From: an uncultured Cellulomonadaceae bacterium
GTDB lineage: Bacteria > Actinomycetota > Actinomycetes > Actinomycetales > Cellulomonadaceae
Assembly (NCBI GenBank): GCA_947495165.1
Contig: CANLXM010000001.1
Coordinates: forward strand, 372,001-436,000
Length of the DNA: 64,000 nucleotides
Reading direction: 5' to 3'
The notes below the pieces were generated by a model. It searched no databases. It had not been told where the DNA came from and saw only the letters and a program-made list of their open reading frames with translations. Of this stretch, positions 51,556-60,456 are shown piece by piece. The first letter of the stretch is position 1; every line of letters starts with the position of its first letter. The translations under genes and the position numbers were made by a program.

Positions 51556-52244
51556 CGGAGCCGCGGGTGCGGCGCTGGCTGATCCTGCCGGGCCTCGCCT
51601 GCCCGGCGTCGTCGTTCGACGCCGTGGTCGCCGCGCTCGAGGCGCACGGCACCGCCCACCTGATCCGGATCGCGGACCCGTGGGCGACCGACGCCGCGGC
51701 ACTCCTGCCCGACGACGGGACGACGTGGGGCATCGTCGGGCACTCGCTCGGCGGCCTGCGCGCCGTCCAGCTGGCGCTCGCCCTGCCCGAGCGGGTCGGC
51801 CGGCTCGTCCTCCTGGACCCGACGCTGCCCGACGAGCAAGGGCCGCCCCCCTGGTCGCGCAGCGCCGCGGACCGGGGGGCGAGGGTGCTCCTCGCCGGCG
51901 CCGCTCGTCTGGGCCTCCTGCGCGCGGCTGGCACGATCGTGGCGCGCCGGTGGCCGGACGAGGACCCGGAGGGGCTCCGGGCCGCCGCGACGTGGTGGCG
52001 GTGGTGGCAGGATCTCGCCGCGGGATGGGACGCGGCGCGCGCGGTCGACGCTGCGCTGAGCTCCGCGGCGCTCCCCGTCCCCGTGGTGCAGCTGATCGCC
52101 GGGCGCGCCCGCCGCTCCGCGCTGCGCCGGCAGCACCGGCTCGCGGGTCGGATCGGCGCGACGGCCGTCGTGGTTCCCGGCTGCGGACACCTGGTGATGG
52201 TGGATCGCCCCGACGCCGTCGCGGCCGAGCTCGTCCGGGGCTGA
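51552..52244 (+). CDS. alpha/beta hydrolase
   Basis: Cytosolic alpha/beta-fold hydrolase of 230 residues. The nucleophile elbow is GIVGHSLGGLRA (Ser near residue 60), the oxyanion-side strand is WLILPGLACPASSF, and the catalytic His lies in CGHLVMVDRPDAV near the C-terminus. The acid is probably one of the residues in LLDPTLPD. GTG 51552 overlaps the DUF998 gene. The substrate is unknown. It converges with lysX, nine bases between stops. Confidence 0.86.
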   Translation: MTEPRVRRWLILPGLACPASSFDAVVAALEAHGTAHLIRIADPWATDAAALLPDDGTTWGIVGHSLGGLRAVQLALALPERVGRLVLLDPTLPDEQGPPPWSRSAADRGARVLLAGAARLGLLRAAGTIVARRWPDEDPEGLRAAATWWRWWQDLAAGWDAARAVDAALSSAALPVPVVQLIAGRARRSALRRQHRLAGRIGATAVVVPGCGHLVMVDRPDAVAAELVRG

Positions 52245-52253
52245 CCGCCAGGC

Positions 52254-55200
52254 CTAGCGGGCCTCGGGTGGACGTGTCGCCGTCGGCGCGGGCCGCACGA
52301 ACGGGAACGCCAAGGTCTGCCGGATCGACGTCCCGGTCAGCAGCATGAGGATCCGGTCGACCCCCATCCCGAGTCCGCCCGTGGGCGGCATCCCGAACTC
52401 GAGCGCGTGCAGGAAGTCCTCGTCGAGCTCCATCGCGTCGAGGTCTCCCCCCGCAGCGAGCAACGACTGCGCGGTCAACCGCGCCCGCTGGTCGACCGGG
52501 TCGGTGAGCTCCGAGTAGGCCGTCCCGAGCTCGGCGCCGAACGCCACGAGGTCCCACCGCTCGGCGAGGCGCGGGTCGTCGCGGTGGCGCCGCGTCAGGG
52601 GCGACGTCTCGAGGGGGAAGTCCACGTAGAAGGTGGGGCCCTGAGTCCGGGGCTCCACGAGCGCGTCGTAGAGCTCGGCGACGAGCAGACCGGCGGACGC
52701 GTCCCGCGGGGCGTGCACCCCGTGGGCGGCGCACACCGCGCGGACCTCGGCGACCGAGGAGTCCGGAGTCACGACCGCGCCGGCCGCAGCGGACACGGCG
52801 TCGTGCACGGTGACCACCGGCCACGGGACGTCGAGGCGCACGCGGGTCCCGTCGGGGCGCCGGGCGACCGGCTCGCCGTGCACAGCGCAGGCCATCGCGA
52901 GGATCAGGTCGCGCGCGAGCTCCCGCATGTCGCTGTAGTCGGCGAACGCCTGATACGCCTCGATCGCCGTGAACTCGGGGTTGTGGGTGGCGTCCGCGCC
53001 CTCGTTGCGGAAGTTGCGCCCGACCTCGAACACCCGGTCCAGACCGCCCACGGCAAGGCGCTTGAGCGCGAGCTCGGGCGCGATCCGGAGCGAGAGGTCC
53101 GCCCCGTAGGCGTTGATGTGCGTGCGGAACGGGCGTGCGTTCGCGCCGCCGTGCACGGCCTGCAGGATCGGCGTCTCCACCTCGACGAACTCGCGGGCCA
53201 CGAGCGCGTCGCGCAACGCGCGCACGGCGGCGGACCGGTCGACGAGCATCTGGCGGGCCTGGGCGCGGGTGGCGATGTCGACGTGCCGCAGCCGCAGCCG
53301 GGTGTCGGCGTCCACCAGGCCCGTGCGGCGCGCCGGCGGCGCCTGGAGCGACTTGCCGGCCGGGGCCCACGCCTCCGCGTCGACGGTGAGCTCGCCCCGG
53401 GCGGTCGTGACGACCTCACCCGACACCGACACGAGGTCACCGAGGTCCGCGGTGCGGGTGAGCAGCCGGGCGTCGGCGACCGCGCCACGCTCGACCCGGA
53501 CCTGGATCTCCGCCCCGGCCTCGCGCAGGTCCAGGAACGTCACGCCCCCGTGGTGGCGCCGGCCGACGAGGCGCCCGACGAGCGAGACGCGAGCACCGGT
53601 GCGGGTGCTGGGTCCGAGGCCGGCGAACTGGGCACGCACGGCCGGGACGGACGCGTCCCTCGGGACCGCGACCGGGTACGGGTCGAGGCCGGCGTCCTGG
53701 AGCGTCTCGAGGTTGCGGAGCCGGCTGAGCTCTTGGTTGGTGCGCCGCACGCCGCAGGCCGGAACCGGCGGACGGTCGTGGATCTCCCGGACCGCCGCGA
53801 CGAAGTCGGCGTAGCTCACGCTCGCCAGCCCGTGCGGTGCCGCCGTCAGGACGTGCGGCGCGTGCGTGCGTGAGCGGCTCATGAAACCCTCGGCGCGTGC
53901 CGTGGCGAGCAACGCGCTCGCCTGCGACAGGCCCGGCTCGTGGCACAGCAGGCGGGGCTGCCACCGCGGCTGATACTTGGCGTTCGACCGGTACAGCGAG
54001 TCGAGCTGCCAGAACCGCGAGAACATCAGGACGATCGCCCGACGCAGCCGGTCGGCCTTGCTCGCGCCGATGCGCTCGCCGCGCTCGAGCGACTCGCGGA
54101 ACATCGCGAAGTTCAGTGACAGGCGCCGTACCCGCAGGTCCCGCCCCTGCAGGGCGAGCGAGGTGACCATGAGCTCGGTGACCCCGTTGACCGCCCACGG
54201 CGCCCGGCGCATGACGTCGAGGGACAGCCCGTCCGTCCCCCAGGGCGCGAACCCGAGCAGTCCTTCCACCTCGCCCTGCGCGTCCCGCGCGACGACGACG
54301 ACGTAGCGGGCGTCCGCCGGGTCGCCGAACCGACCGAGCGCCATGGAGAAGCCCCGCTCCTCGCCCGAACGCCAGCGCTCGACGAGGTGGGACAGGTGCG
54401 TGACCTCGTCGTCGGGGATGTCGCCGGCCCGCCGGACCGTGACGGTCAGCCCGGCGGACTCCGCTCGCCGCACGGCCGCGCGCACGCTGCGCAGCGCCGG
54501 TGCGGCCAGGCTGAACGTCGTGGTGTCCAGGACGGCCTCGTCGCCCATGAGCATGGTCGCCATGCCCGCCTGGGCGTAGGCGCGGGCACCGTCCTCGGAG
54601 GCGGCGACCACGGCGGTCGCCCACCCGAAGCGGTGCGTGGTGCGCTGCCACTCGCGGATCGCCGCCGGCCAGGCGCGCGGATCACCGAGCGGGTCCCCGC
54701 TGGCGAGCGCCACGCCGCCGACGACGCCGTAGCTCACCGCCGCGGCGCCGTCGGGCGAGAAGACGACCGCCTTGTCGCGCCGGGTCGCGAAGTACGCGAG
54801 GGAGTCCTCGGACGGGTGCGCGGCGAGGAGCCGGCGGATCGCGAGCTCCTGCTCGGAGTCGATCCGGAGCCACTCGCGCGCGGAGCGCGTGTAGAGGGCG
54901 AGCGCCGTCGCGATGCCGATCGCGGAGATCGTGGTGACGACCGCCAGGAGCACCGGGGACGGTGACGCGTCCATGGCGTCGAGGACCAGCTGGTTGGGCG
55001 TGCTGCCGATCGCCGAGTGCACCAGCCACCACCAGCGGTCCGACCGGGTGGCGAAGCTGTGCGGGTCGTTCCACGTCATCAGCCAGCCCACGGACACCGC
55101 TGCGACGAAGCCTCCGAGGAGCGCCAGGAGCGCGGGGCGCCGGGCGCCCGGCAGCGGCGCCGACGTGAACGCGCGCCGACACGCCACGACGACGATGATC

Positions 55201-55607
55201 AGGGCGAGGGAGCAGGCTCCGACACCGATGTCGAACACCTGGGCGCGCGGGTCGTGCGCCTCACCGAACGGCGACGTTCCGGCGAGCGCCCAGTAGCCGA
55301 CGAGGGCACCGCGGATCACGTTGGGCACGGCGAGCAGCACGATGAGCCCGGCCGCGCTGCGCTTGCGCCGGACCGCGGCGCGCCCGACGAGGAGCAGGAT
55401 CCCGGCGTTGAACAGCGTCGGCACGGGCGTCAGCCACGCGGCGTCGAGGTAGTAGACGACGAGCCACGCGTCGTCGCTGAGCGTGACTCGCGGGATGGTC
55501 GCGAGGATCAGGACCAGCGCACCTGCCTGCGCGAGGCGGCCGATTCCCACGGGGACCCTCCGCTGCCAGCGTGGGACGGCCTCGCCGTCGGGTCGTGCGT
55601 GGTCCAC
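52254..55607 (-). CDS. lysX: bifunctional lysylphosphatidylglycerol synthase/lysyl-tRNA synthetase LysX
   Basis: Large membrane enzyme (1,117 residues) that charges tRNA with lysine and transfers it to phosphatidylglycerol, reducing surface negative charge and raising resistance to cationic peptides. The N-terminal part (about 15-240) has 6-7 membrane segments, followed by a DUF2156/MprF-like transferase (about 260-590). An OB-fold (about 650-740) and a class II LysRS catalytic domain complete it, with motif 2 FRNEGADATHNPEFTAIEAY (begins FRNEG) and motif 3 GMGVDRILMLLTG. The layout equals that of actinobacterial LysX. A class II LysRS of its own is expected elsewhere in the genome. Confidence 0.96.
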   Translation of the reverse strand: MDHARPDGEAVPRWQRRVPVGIGRLAQAGALVLILATIPRVTLSDDAWLVVYYLDAAWLTPVPTLFNAGILLLVGRAAVRRKRSAAGLIVLLAVPNVIRGALVGYWALAGTSPFGEAHDPRAQVFDIGVGACSLALIIVVVACRRAFTSAPLPGARRPALLALLGGFVAAVSVGWLMTWNDPHSFATRSDRWWWLVHSAIGSTPNQLVLDAMDASPSPVLLAVVTTISAIGIATALALYTRSAREWLRIDSEQELAIRRLLAAHPSEDSLAYFATRRDKAVVFSPDGAAAVSYGVVGGVALASGDPLGDPRAWPAAIREWQRTTHRFGWATAVVAASEDGARAYAQAGMATMLMGDEAVLDTTTFSLAAPALRSVRAAVRRAESAGLTVTVRRAGDIPDDEVTHLSHLVERWRSGEERGFSMALGRFGDPADARYVVVVARDAQGEVEGLLGFAPWGTDGLSLDVMRRAPWAVNGVTELMVTSLALQGRDLRVRRLSLNFAMFRESLERGERIGASKADRLRRAIVLMFSRFWQLDSLYRSNAKYQPRWQPRLLCHEPGLSQASALLATARAEGFMSRSRTHAPHVLTAAPHGLASVSYADFVAAVREIHDRPPVPACGVRRTNQELSRLRNLETLQDAGLDPYPVAVPRDASVPAVRAQFAGLGPSTRTGARVSLVGRLVGRRHHGGVTFLDLREAGAEIQVRVERGAVADARLLTRTADLGDLVSVSGEVVTTARGELTVDAEAWAPAGKSLQAPPARRTGLVDADTRLRLRHVDIATRAQARQMLVDRSAAVRALRDALVAREFVEVETPILQAVHGGANARPFRTHINAYGADLSLRIAPELALKRLAVGGLDRVFEVGRNFRNEGADATHNPEFTAIEAYQAFADYSDMRELARDLILAMACAVHGEPVARRPDGTRVRLDVPWPVVTVHDAVSAAAGAVVTPDSSVAEVRAVCAAHGVHAPRDASAGLLVAELYDALVEPRTQGPTFYVDFPLETSPLTRRHRDDPRLAERWDLVAFGAELGTAYSELTDPVDQRARLTAQSLLAAGGDLDAMELDEDFLHALEFGMPPTGGLGMGVDRILMLLTGTSIRQTLAFPFVRPAPTATRPPEAR

Positions 55608-55713
55608 CGGTGCCTCCTGCCCTGAGGTCGCCCCGTGGCCCGGGTGGGCCGTGCTCGTGTGAGCGAGGGAGCGGGCAAAGACTACGGTGTCGGCAGCTCG
55701 GACGTGGTCACGC

Positions 55714-56361
55714 TCACGCGACCTGGAGCGTCGTCAGGCAGGTGGCGCTGTCCTCGCGGGTGGAGATCTTCTGCTCGCCGACGAGCTGGCCGTCCGAGAG
55801 CGTGACGCGCAGCGTGGCGTCGACGTCGCGCGGCAGCCACACGCCGACGAAGCCGTTCTTCTCGGTCGTGCGCGTCTCGTCCACGAGTGTCTCGCCCGTG
55901 GCGTCGTCGACGATCTGCACGGTGACCGGCCGCTCGATGACCTCGCCCTGGCAGGTGGTGAGGGAGTGGAAGAAGCAGTCGTGCGTCTGGGAGACGTACG
56001 GTGCGAACGAGAGGTAGAACTCGTCGTCGGGCAGCGGGAGCGTGGTCTCCCCGGACGCGTCGGAGAGCAGCAGCTCGGTGGGCCGGATCGATGCCATGAG
56101 CGCTTCGGGGCGGTCGGCGCCTCCGAGCGTCTCGAGGTGCTCGATCACTGCCCTGGCGTCCTTGCCTGCGAGGTCGTAGGCCGAGAGCAGCGTCTCGGTC
56201 ACCGCCTCCGAGGACGCCGTGGCTGTCGCGCTCGGGCCGGTCAGGGTCCCCGGTCCGTCGGGTTCGGGGGAGGAGGTGCAGCCGGCGAGCCCGAGGGTGA
56301 GCGCGATGGCTCCGGCCAGGGCGGCGGTGCGGCGGCGGGTGCGGGCGACCGGGAGCAGCAT
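55714..56361 (-). CDS. CueP-like metal-binding lipoprotein
   Basis: Exported lipoprotein of 215 residues. The signal peptide ends in the lipobox LAGC near residue 28. The mature domain resembles periplasmic copper protein CueP: AYDLAGKDARAVIEHLE, then CFFHSLTTCQGE (two Cys) and GFVGVWLPRDVDATLRV, plus a third Cys near the end (ATCLTTLQ). A copper-buffering role at the cell surface is inferred from these shared segments. GGAG lies 8 bases before the ATG. It lies downstream of, and divergent from, the phosphodiesterase gene region. Confidence 0.78.
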   Translation of the reverse strand: MLLPVARTRRRTAALAGAIALTLGLAGCTSSPEPDGPGTLTGPSATATASSEAVTETLLSAYDLAGKDARAVIEHLETLGGADRPEALMASIRPTELLLSDASGETTLPLPDDEFYLSFAPYVSQTHDCFFHSLTTCQGEVIERPVTVQIVDDATGETLVDETRTTEKNGFVGVWLPRDVDATLRVTLSDGQLVGEQKISTREDSATCLTTLQVA

Positions 56362-56678
56362 GGTGGATCTCCTGAAGCGTCGTGGCACCCCATCGTCCCC
56401 CGTACGCGCCCCAAGTCCCAAGGACCAAGGTCGTGCCCCCCGCCGCCCCTCCGCCTCCCCTCCAGATCGAGTGCGCCACAACTGCGATCGAGTGCGCCGA
56501 ATCAACGGACAAGCCGGATATCCGGCGGCAGAAACGGGGCACTCGATCGGGGTGGGGAGTGTTTGCCTCGTCGCGGGTGAACCGTGCCGCAGGTGACACG
56601 TGGAGTTCAGCGCAGGAGGGCAGCGTGGTGCGCGGCCGGCCCGCCTGGGTCGCGCCGCCCTGTCGAAAGGACGCACAG
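56362..56678. other. 317-base divergent intergenic region with repeats
   Basis: No gene is supported here. The region holds GATCGAGTGC twice in direct orientation (56465 and 56486), its complement GCACTCGATC at 56539, and a perfect 14-bp palindrome GCCGGATATCCGGC at 56513-56526. It separates the divergent CueP-like and phosphodiesterase genes and must contain both promoters. Only the phosphodiesterase ribosome-binding site (GAAAGGA before 56679) is clear. Confidence 0.6.
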
Positions 56679-57479
56679 ATGACCAGGTCTGCCCGCACGC
56701 TCGGGACCACGCTTGCTGCCACCGCGACCCTGCTGCTCGGCATCGCCGGACCGGCGAACGCCGCCGACACCACCGAGTCCGTCGCGCACCGCGGCGACAG
56801 GCAGTACCACGCGGAAAACTCGGTCGCGGGCATCGCCAGCGCGGTCGTCAAGGACGCCGACTGGATCGAGATCGACGTCCGGTACAACCCGAGCGGTGAC
56901 ACCTTCTTCCTCGCGCACGACAACTCCTGCTCGGGCCCCGGCGGCTCCGCGACCATCAGCTCCGCCGCCTACGCCACCGTCGTCGACCGTTGCGCCCTGC
57001 CTGAGCTCGACGACGTGCTGGCGGACTTCGACGCCCAGGGCTACCGCTCGTTCGTCGTGGAGCTCAAGGACCACTCGAGCACCCGCGCTGCGGCGTCGTC
57101 CCGTCTCGTGGAGACCATCGAGGACGCCGGGGTCGCGGACGACGTGTGGATCTCGTCGCTCACCGACGCGGCGCTCGCGGGCGTGCGTGACACGGGCACC
57201 GACATCGACCTCATGCGCGTGCGCAACTGGACCGGCCCGTTCAACGTGAGCCAGTCCTACATCAACGAGACCGTGGCGCTCGGCTACGACGGGATCAACG
57301 TCAACGTGAGCGCGTGGACGCAGGCACGCGTGGACTACGCCGAGGACGCGGGGCTCACCACCGTCGGCTGGACGGCCGGGTGCGCGTGCACGGGCGACAA
57401 CACCACGGCCATCGAGATCGGGCTCGACCTGTTCATGACCGACCGGCTCGACGACCTGCACACCAAGCTCGGCCGCTGA
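56679..57479 (+). CDS. secreted glycerophosphodiester phosphodiesterase
   Basis: Exported GDPD-family enzyme of 266 residues that splits glycerophosphodiesters to glycerol-3-phosphate and alcohols. The signal peptide ends ...GPANAA near residue 28. Catalytic motifs are VAHRGDRQYHAENSVAG, WIEIDVRYNP (metal-binding Glu/Asp), LAHDNSC and VVELKDHS, all in the usual order on the TIM barrel, ending LDLFMTDRLDDL. GAAAGGA precedes the ATG. It lies upstream of an ABC importer operon and an MBL hydrolase, suggesting phosphoester scavenging. A strong terminator follows. Confidence 0.93.
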   Translation: MTRSARTLGTTLAATATLLLGIAGPANAADTTESVAHRGDRQYHAENSVAGIASAVVKDADWIEIDVRYNPSGDTFFLAHDNSCSGPGGSATISSAAYATVVDRCALPELDDVLADFDAQGYRSFVVELKDHSSTRAAASSRLVETIEDAGVADDVWISSLTDAALAGVRDTGTDIDLMRVRNWTGPFNVSQSYINETVALGYDGINVNVSAWTQARVDYAEDAGLTTVGWTAGCACTGDNTTAIEIGLDLFMTDRLDDLHTKLGR

Positions 57480-57516
57480 CGGGACCCGGAGGAGGTTCAC
57501 AGGACGGACGGACCAG

Positions 57517-57556
57517 GACGGCCAGGCGACGGTCACCGCGCCGTCGCCTGGCCGTC
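57517..57556 (+). terminator. 16-bp stem terminator after the phosphodiesterase
   Basis: GACGGCCAGGCGACGG and its exact complement flank an 8-base loop, 37 bases after the stop. It separates the phosphodiesterase from the following ABC operon. Confidence 0.85.
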
Positions 57557-57668
57557 ACCTCTGTCCCGAGGGTTCGCGTCCAGTTCAGCGGCGGGCAGCG
57601 CCGCGGACATCCGAGCCCGACACGATCGAGGCGTCCCGCAAGCATCGAGCCCAGGAGCTTCCACGCCC

Positions 57669-58739
57669 ATGCGCGCCTCACTTCCCCTTGCCGCCTCCCT
57701 GATCGCCGTGTCGCTCGTCGCGGCCTGCACGAGCACGGACGCTGCGGACACCCCCGCAGGTGCCGCAGGATCCGCCGCGCCCGCCGGCGCCACGCAGGAC
57801 GCAGGCGACATCGTCGTCAGCTACAACACCCCGACCGAGTGGGCGAACTGGGGCGGGGTGCTCGAGGCGTTCGCGAGCGCCTCCGGCATCCAGGCGCCCA
57901 ACGACCCGAAGAACTCTGGGCAGACGCTCGCCGCCCTCGAGGCCGAGAAGTCCGCCCCGGCCGCCGACGCCGCCTACTACGGCATCGTGTTCGGCTACCA
58001 GGCGAAGGACAAGGGCCTCGTGCAGCCCTACCAGCCGGACGGGTTCGACGAGATCCCGGACAACCTCAAGGACGCGGACGGCAGCTGGTTCACGGTGCAC
58101 CAGGGCGCGGTCGCGTTCCTGGTCAACACCGACGAGCTCGGGGACGTGCCCGTCCCCGAGTGCTGGGACGACCTCACCGACCCCCGGTACGCGGACATGG
58201 TCGGCTACCTCGACCCGACCCAGGCAGCCGTCGGGTATTCCGTGCTCACGGGCGCGAACCTCGCCCTCGGCGGCTCCTTCGACGATCCCACACCCGGGCT
58301 CGAGTGGGCGAAGGCGATGAAGGACAACGGCGTCGTCAACCCGGTGCAGACGGCGACGGCGTCCGTGCAGCAGGGCGAGATCCCGATCCTCATCGACGCG
58401 GACTTCAACGGCCACAAGCTCGCCGCCGAGGACTCGCCCATCGAGGTCGTCTACCCGTGCGAGGGCACCGTCGCGATCCCCTACGTCATGAGCCTGGTCG
58501 CGGACGCTCCGCACGAGGCCGCCGGACAGGCGCTGCTGGACTACGCGCTCAGCGACGAGGCCCAGGCCCTGTTCGCGCAGAGCTACCTGCGTCCGGTGCG
58601 CGACGTCGAGCTCCCCGCCGAGATCGCCGCGGTGTTCCCCGACGACTACGACACCCTCGTCGAGACCCCCGACTTCGCGCAGATGCAGGCCGCCCAGGAG
58701 GACGTCATGGCGCGCTACCAGGCGGAGATCGTCGGTTGA
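57669..58739 (+). CDS. ABC transporter substrate-binding lipoprotein
   Basis: Extracellular binding protein of 356 residues of the iron/spermidine/phosphonate cluster (type 2 fold). The lipobox VAAC occurs near residue 20. Mature features are IVVSYNTPTEWANWGGV at the start of lobe 1, AFLVNTDELGDVPVPECWDDL, and the hinge region VGYLDPTQAAVGYSV. It binds an anionic or phosphorylated ligand by family analogy; the neighbours suggest a phosphoester product. GGAG lies 9 bases before the ATG. It is the first gene of a five-gene overlapping series. Confidence 0.86.
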   Translation: MRASLPLAASLIAVSLVAACTSTDAADTPAGAAGSAAPAGATQDAGDIVVSYNTPTEWANWGGVLEAFASASGIQAPNDPKNSGQTLAALEAEKSAPAADAAYYGIVFGYQAKDKGLVQPYQPDGFDEIPDNLKDADGSWFTVHQGAVAFLVNTDELGDVPVPECWDDLTDPRYADMVGYLDPTQAAVGYSVLTGANLALGGSFDDPTPGLEWAKAMKDNGVVNPVQTATASVQQGEIPILIDADFNGHKLAAEDSPIEVVYPCEGTVAIPYVMSLVADAPHEAAGQALLDYALSDEAQALFAQSYLRPVRDVELPAEIAAVFPDDYDTLVETPDFAQMQAAQEDVMARYQAEIVG

Positions 58740-59584
58740 GTCGCTCGGTCCGCACCGCCGAGGGGCGCGCGATCGCGTCCCTCGGCGGTCCTCTGCTCGT
58801 CGTGCTGCTGGTCCTGCTCGTCTGGCCGATGCTCACGATCCTCATGCGCAGCCTCGGAGCCGACGACGGTGGGCTCACCCTCGCGCGGTACGGCGAGGTC
58901 CTGACCAGCGAGCGCTACCTGACGTCCTTGGTGTTCACCGCGGCGGTCTCGGCCGCCTCGACGGTCCTGGCGCTGGCGATCTGCGTGCCCGCCGGCCTGT
59001 ACCTCGAGCGGGACTCCTCGCGCTCGGGACGTCTGCTCGCGGTCGCCCTCACGATCCCGCTCAGCCTGCCCGGCATCGTGATCGGGTTCTTCATCATCCT
59101 CAGCGTCGGCAACACGGGCGTGGTGCCCAAGCTCGCCGAGGTGCTGACGGGAGAGCGCGCGCTGCAGGTCGCCTACACCTGGATCGGGCTGCTGCTCGGC
59201 TACCTCTACTTCCAGATCCCGCGCGTCGTGCTCGTGGTGCGGGGCGCGGCCGGTGCGGTCCGCACGGAGACGCTCGAGGCCGCGCGCAGCCTGGGCGCAG
59301 GAACGTTCACCGTGTACCGCCGGGTGATCCTGCCGACCATCCGGCCGGCGCTGGCGAGCGCTGCGGCCCTTGCGCTGGCGACCGGCTTCGGGGCCTTCGG
59401 GACCGCGGCCACCCTGAGCCGCGGCATGCGTGTGATGCCGCTCGAGGTCGCCTCCGCGTTCACCGACGCCTTCCAGCCCGAGCTCGCCGCCACGCTGAGC
59501 GTGCTCCTCGCGGTGGTCACGACCGCGGTGCTCGTCGGTGTCGGACGCCTGGGCGAGCGGCGCAGCGTGCGGAGCCTCGCATGA
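58736..59584 (+). CDS. ABC transporter permease (first)
   Basis: Inner-membrane permease of 282 residues with about six membrane segments and the EAA loop ETLEAARSLGAGTFTVYRRV near residue 180. The TTG start overlaps the binding-protein stop by 4 bases (TTGA), and the end overlaps the second permease by ATGA. Permeases of this PotB/PhnU type form a heterodimer with the next gene product. The substrate is unknown but shared with the operon. Confidence 0.88.
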   Translation: MSRSVRTAEGRAIASLGGPLLVVLLVLLVWPMLTILMRSLGADDGGLTLARYGEVLTSERYLTSLVFTAAVSAASTVLALAICVPAGLYLERDSSRSGRLLAVALTIPLSLPGIVIGFFIILSVGNTGVVPKLAEVLTGERALQVAYTWIGLLLGYLYFQIPRVVLVVRGAAGAVRTETLEAARSLGAGTFTVYRRVILPTIRPALASAAALALATGFGAFGTAATLSRGMRVMPLEVASAFTDAFQPELAATLSVLLAVVTTAVLVGVGRLGERRSVRSLA

Positions 59585-60456
59585 CCGCCGTCCTCGACGA
59601 CGCCCCCGCCCCAGCGCCCGACGAGGTCGCCCGCGTCCAGCCCGACCGAGCGCAGCGGCGTGCCGCGCGGCAGCACGCACCGCTGGACGGCGTCACCCGC
59701 GCGGGTCGGCTCTTCGCGGTCGTCGCCGCGGTCATCACGCTCGCGCCGATCCCGCTCGTCGTCGTCGTCGCGCTCAGCCGCAGCTGGCGGGAGGGCCCGG
59801 CCGCCGGGATGACGCTCGACTGGCTGACCGGCGCGTGGGAGCGCATCGCGCCCAACATCGGCCTCAGCCTGCGGGTCGCGCTGCTCGTGCTCGTCGTCGA
59901 CCTGGCGATCGGGTTCCCCGCGGCATGGCTGATCGCCCGCCACCGGTTCCCCGGCCGGGGTCTGCTGCAAGCGGTGAGCACCGTGCCGATCGCCGTCCCG
60001 GGAATCGCGATCGGCCTCGGGCTGATCCTCGCCTACCCGACGCTGCGGCCCTCGGGCCTGCTGATGATCGGCGGGCACGTGCTCTACACGCTGCCCTTCC
60101 TGCTGGGCGCGCTGGTGCCCGCGCTCGGGGACCGCAACCTGCGCCTGCAGGAGACGGTCGCTGCGAGCCTCGGCGCCGGGCGCGTGCGGCGCCTCCTCAC
60201 CGTCACCATCCCCGCCTCGCGCATGGCGCTGCTCGCCGCCACGCTCATGGTCCTGACCCTGTCCTTCGGAGAGTTCAACGTGTCCTTCTTCCTGTTCACC
60301 CCGCTCCAGCAGCCGGTCCCGGTGGTGCTGTACGACGCCTACCTCACCGGGCGCATCGAGGCGGCCGCCGCCGCGACCGTGCTGTTCCTGGTGATGGTGG
60401 TGCCCGCCGTCGTCGCCCTCGAGCGCCTCGGCGGCGCGAAGGTGGGGCAGGCATGA
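59581..60456 (+). CDS. ABC transporter permease (second)
   Basis: Second permease subunit (291 residues), with a 40-residue cytoplasmic N-terminus rich in Arg (RAQRRAARQHAPL) and about six membrane segments. The EAA loop is LQETVAASLGAGRVRRLLTV near residue 185. It resembles PotC/PhnV-type subunits. Overlaps on both sides (ATGA) indicate coupled translation with the first permease and the ATPase. Confidence 0.88.
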   Translation: MTAVLDDAPAPAPDEVARVQPDRAQRRAARQHAPLDGVTRAGRLFAVVAAVITLAPIPLVVVVALSRSWREGPAAGMTLDWLTGAWERIAPNIGLSLRVALLVLVVDLAIGFPAAWLIARHRFPGRGLLQAVSTVPIAVPGIAIGLGLILAYPTLRPSGLLMIGGHVLYTLPFLLGALVPALGDRNLRLQETVAASLGAGRVRRLLTVTIPASRMALLAATLMVLTLSFGEFNVSFFLFTPLQQPVPVVLYDAYLTGRIEAAAAATVLFLVMVVPAVVALERLGGAKVGQA

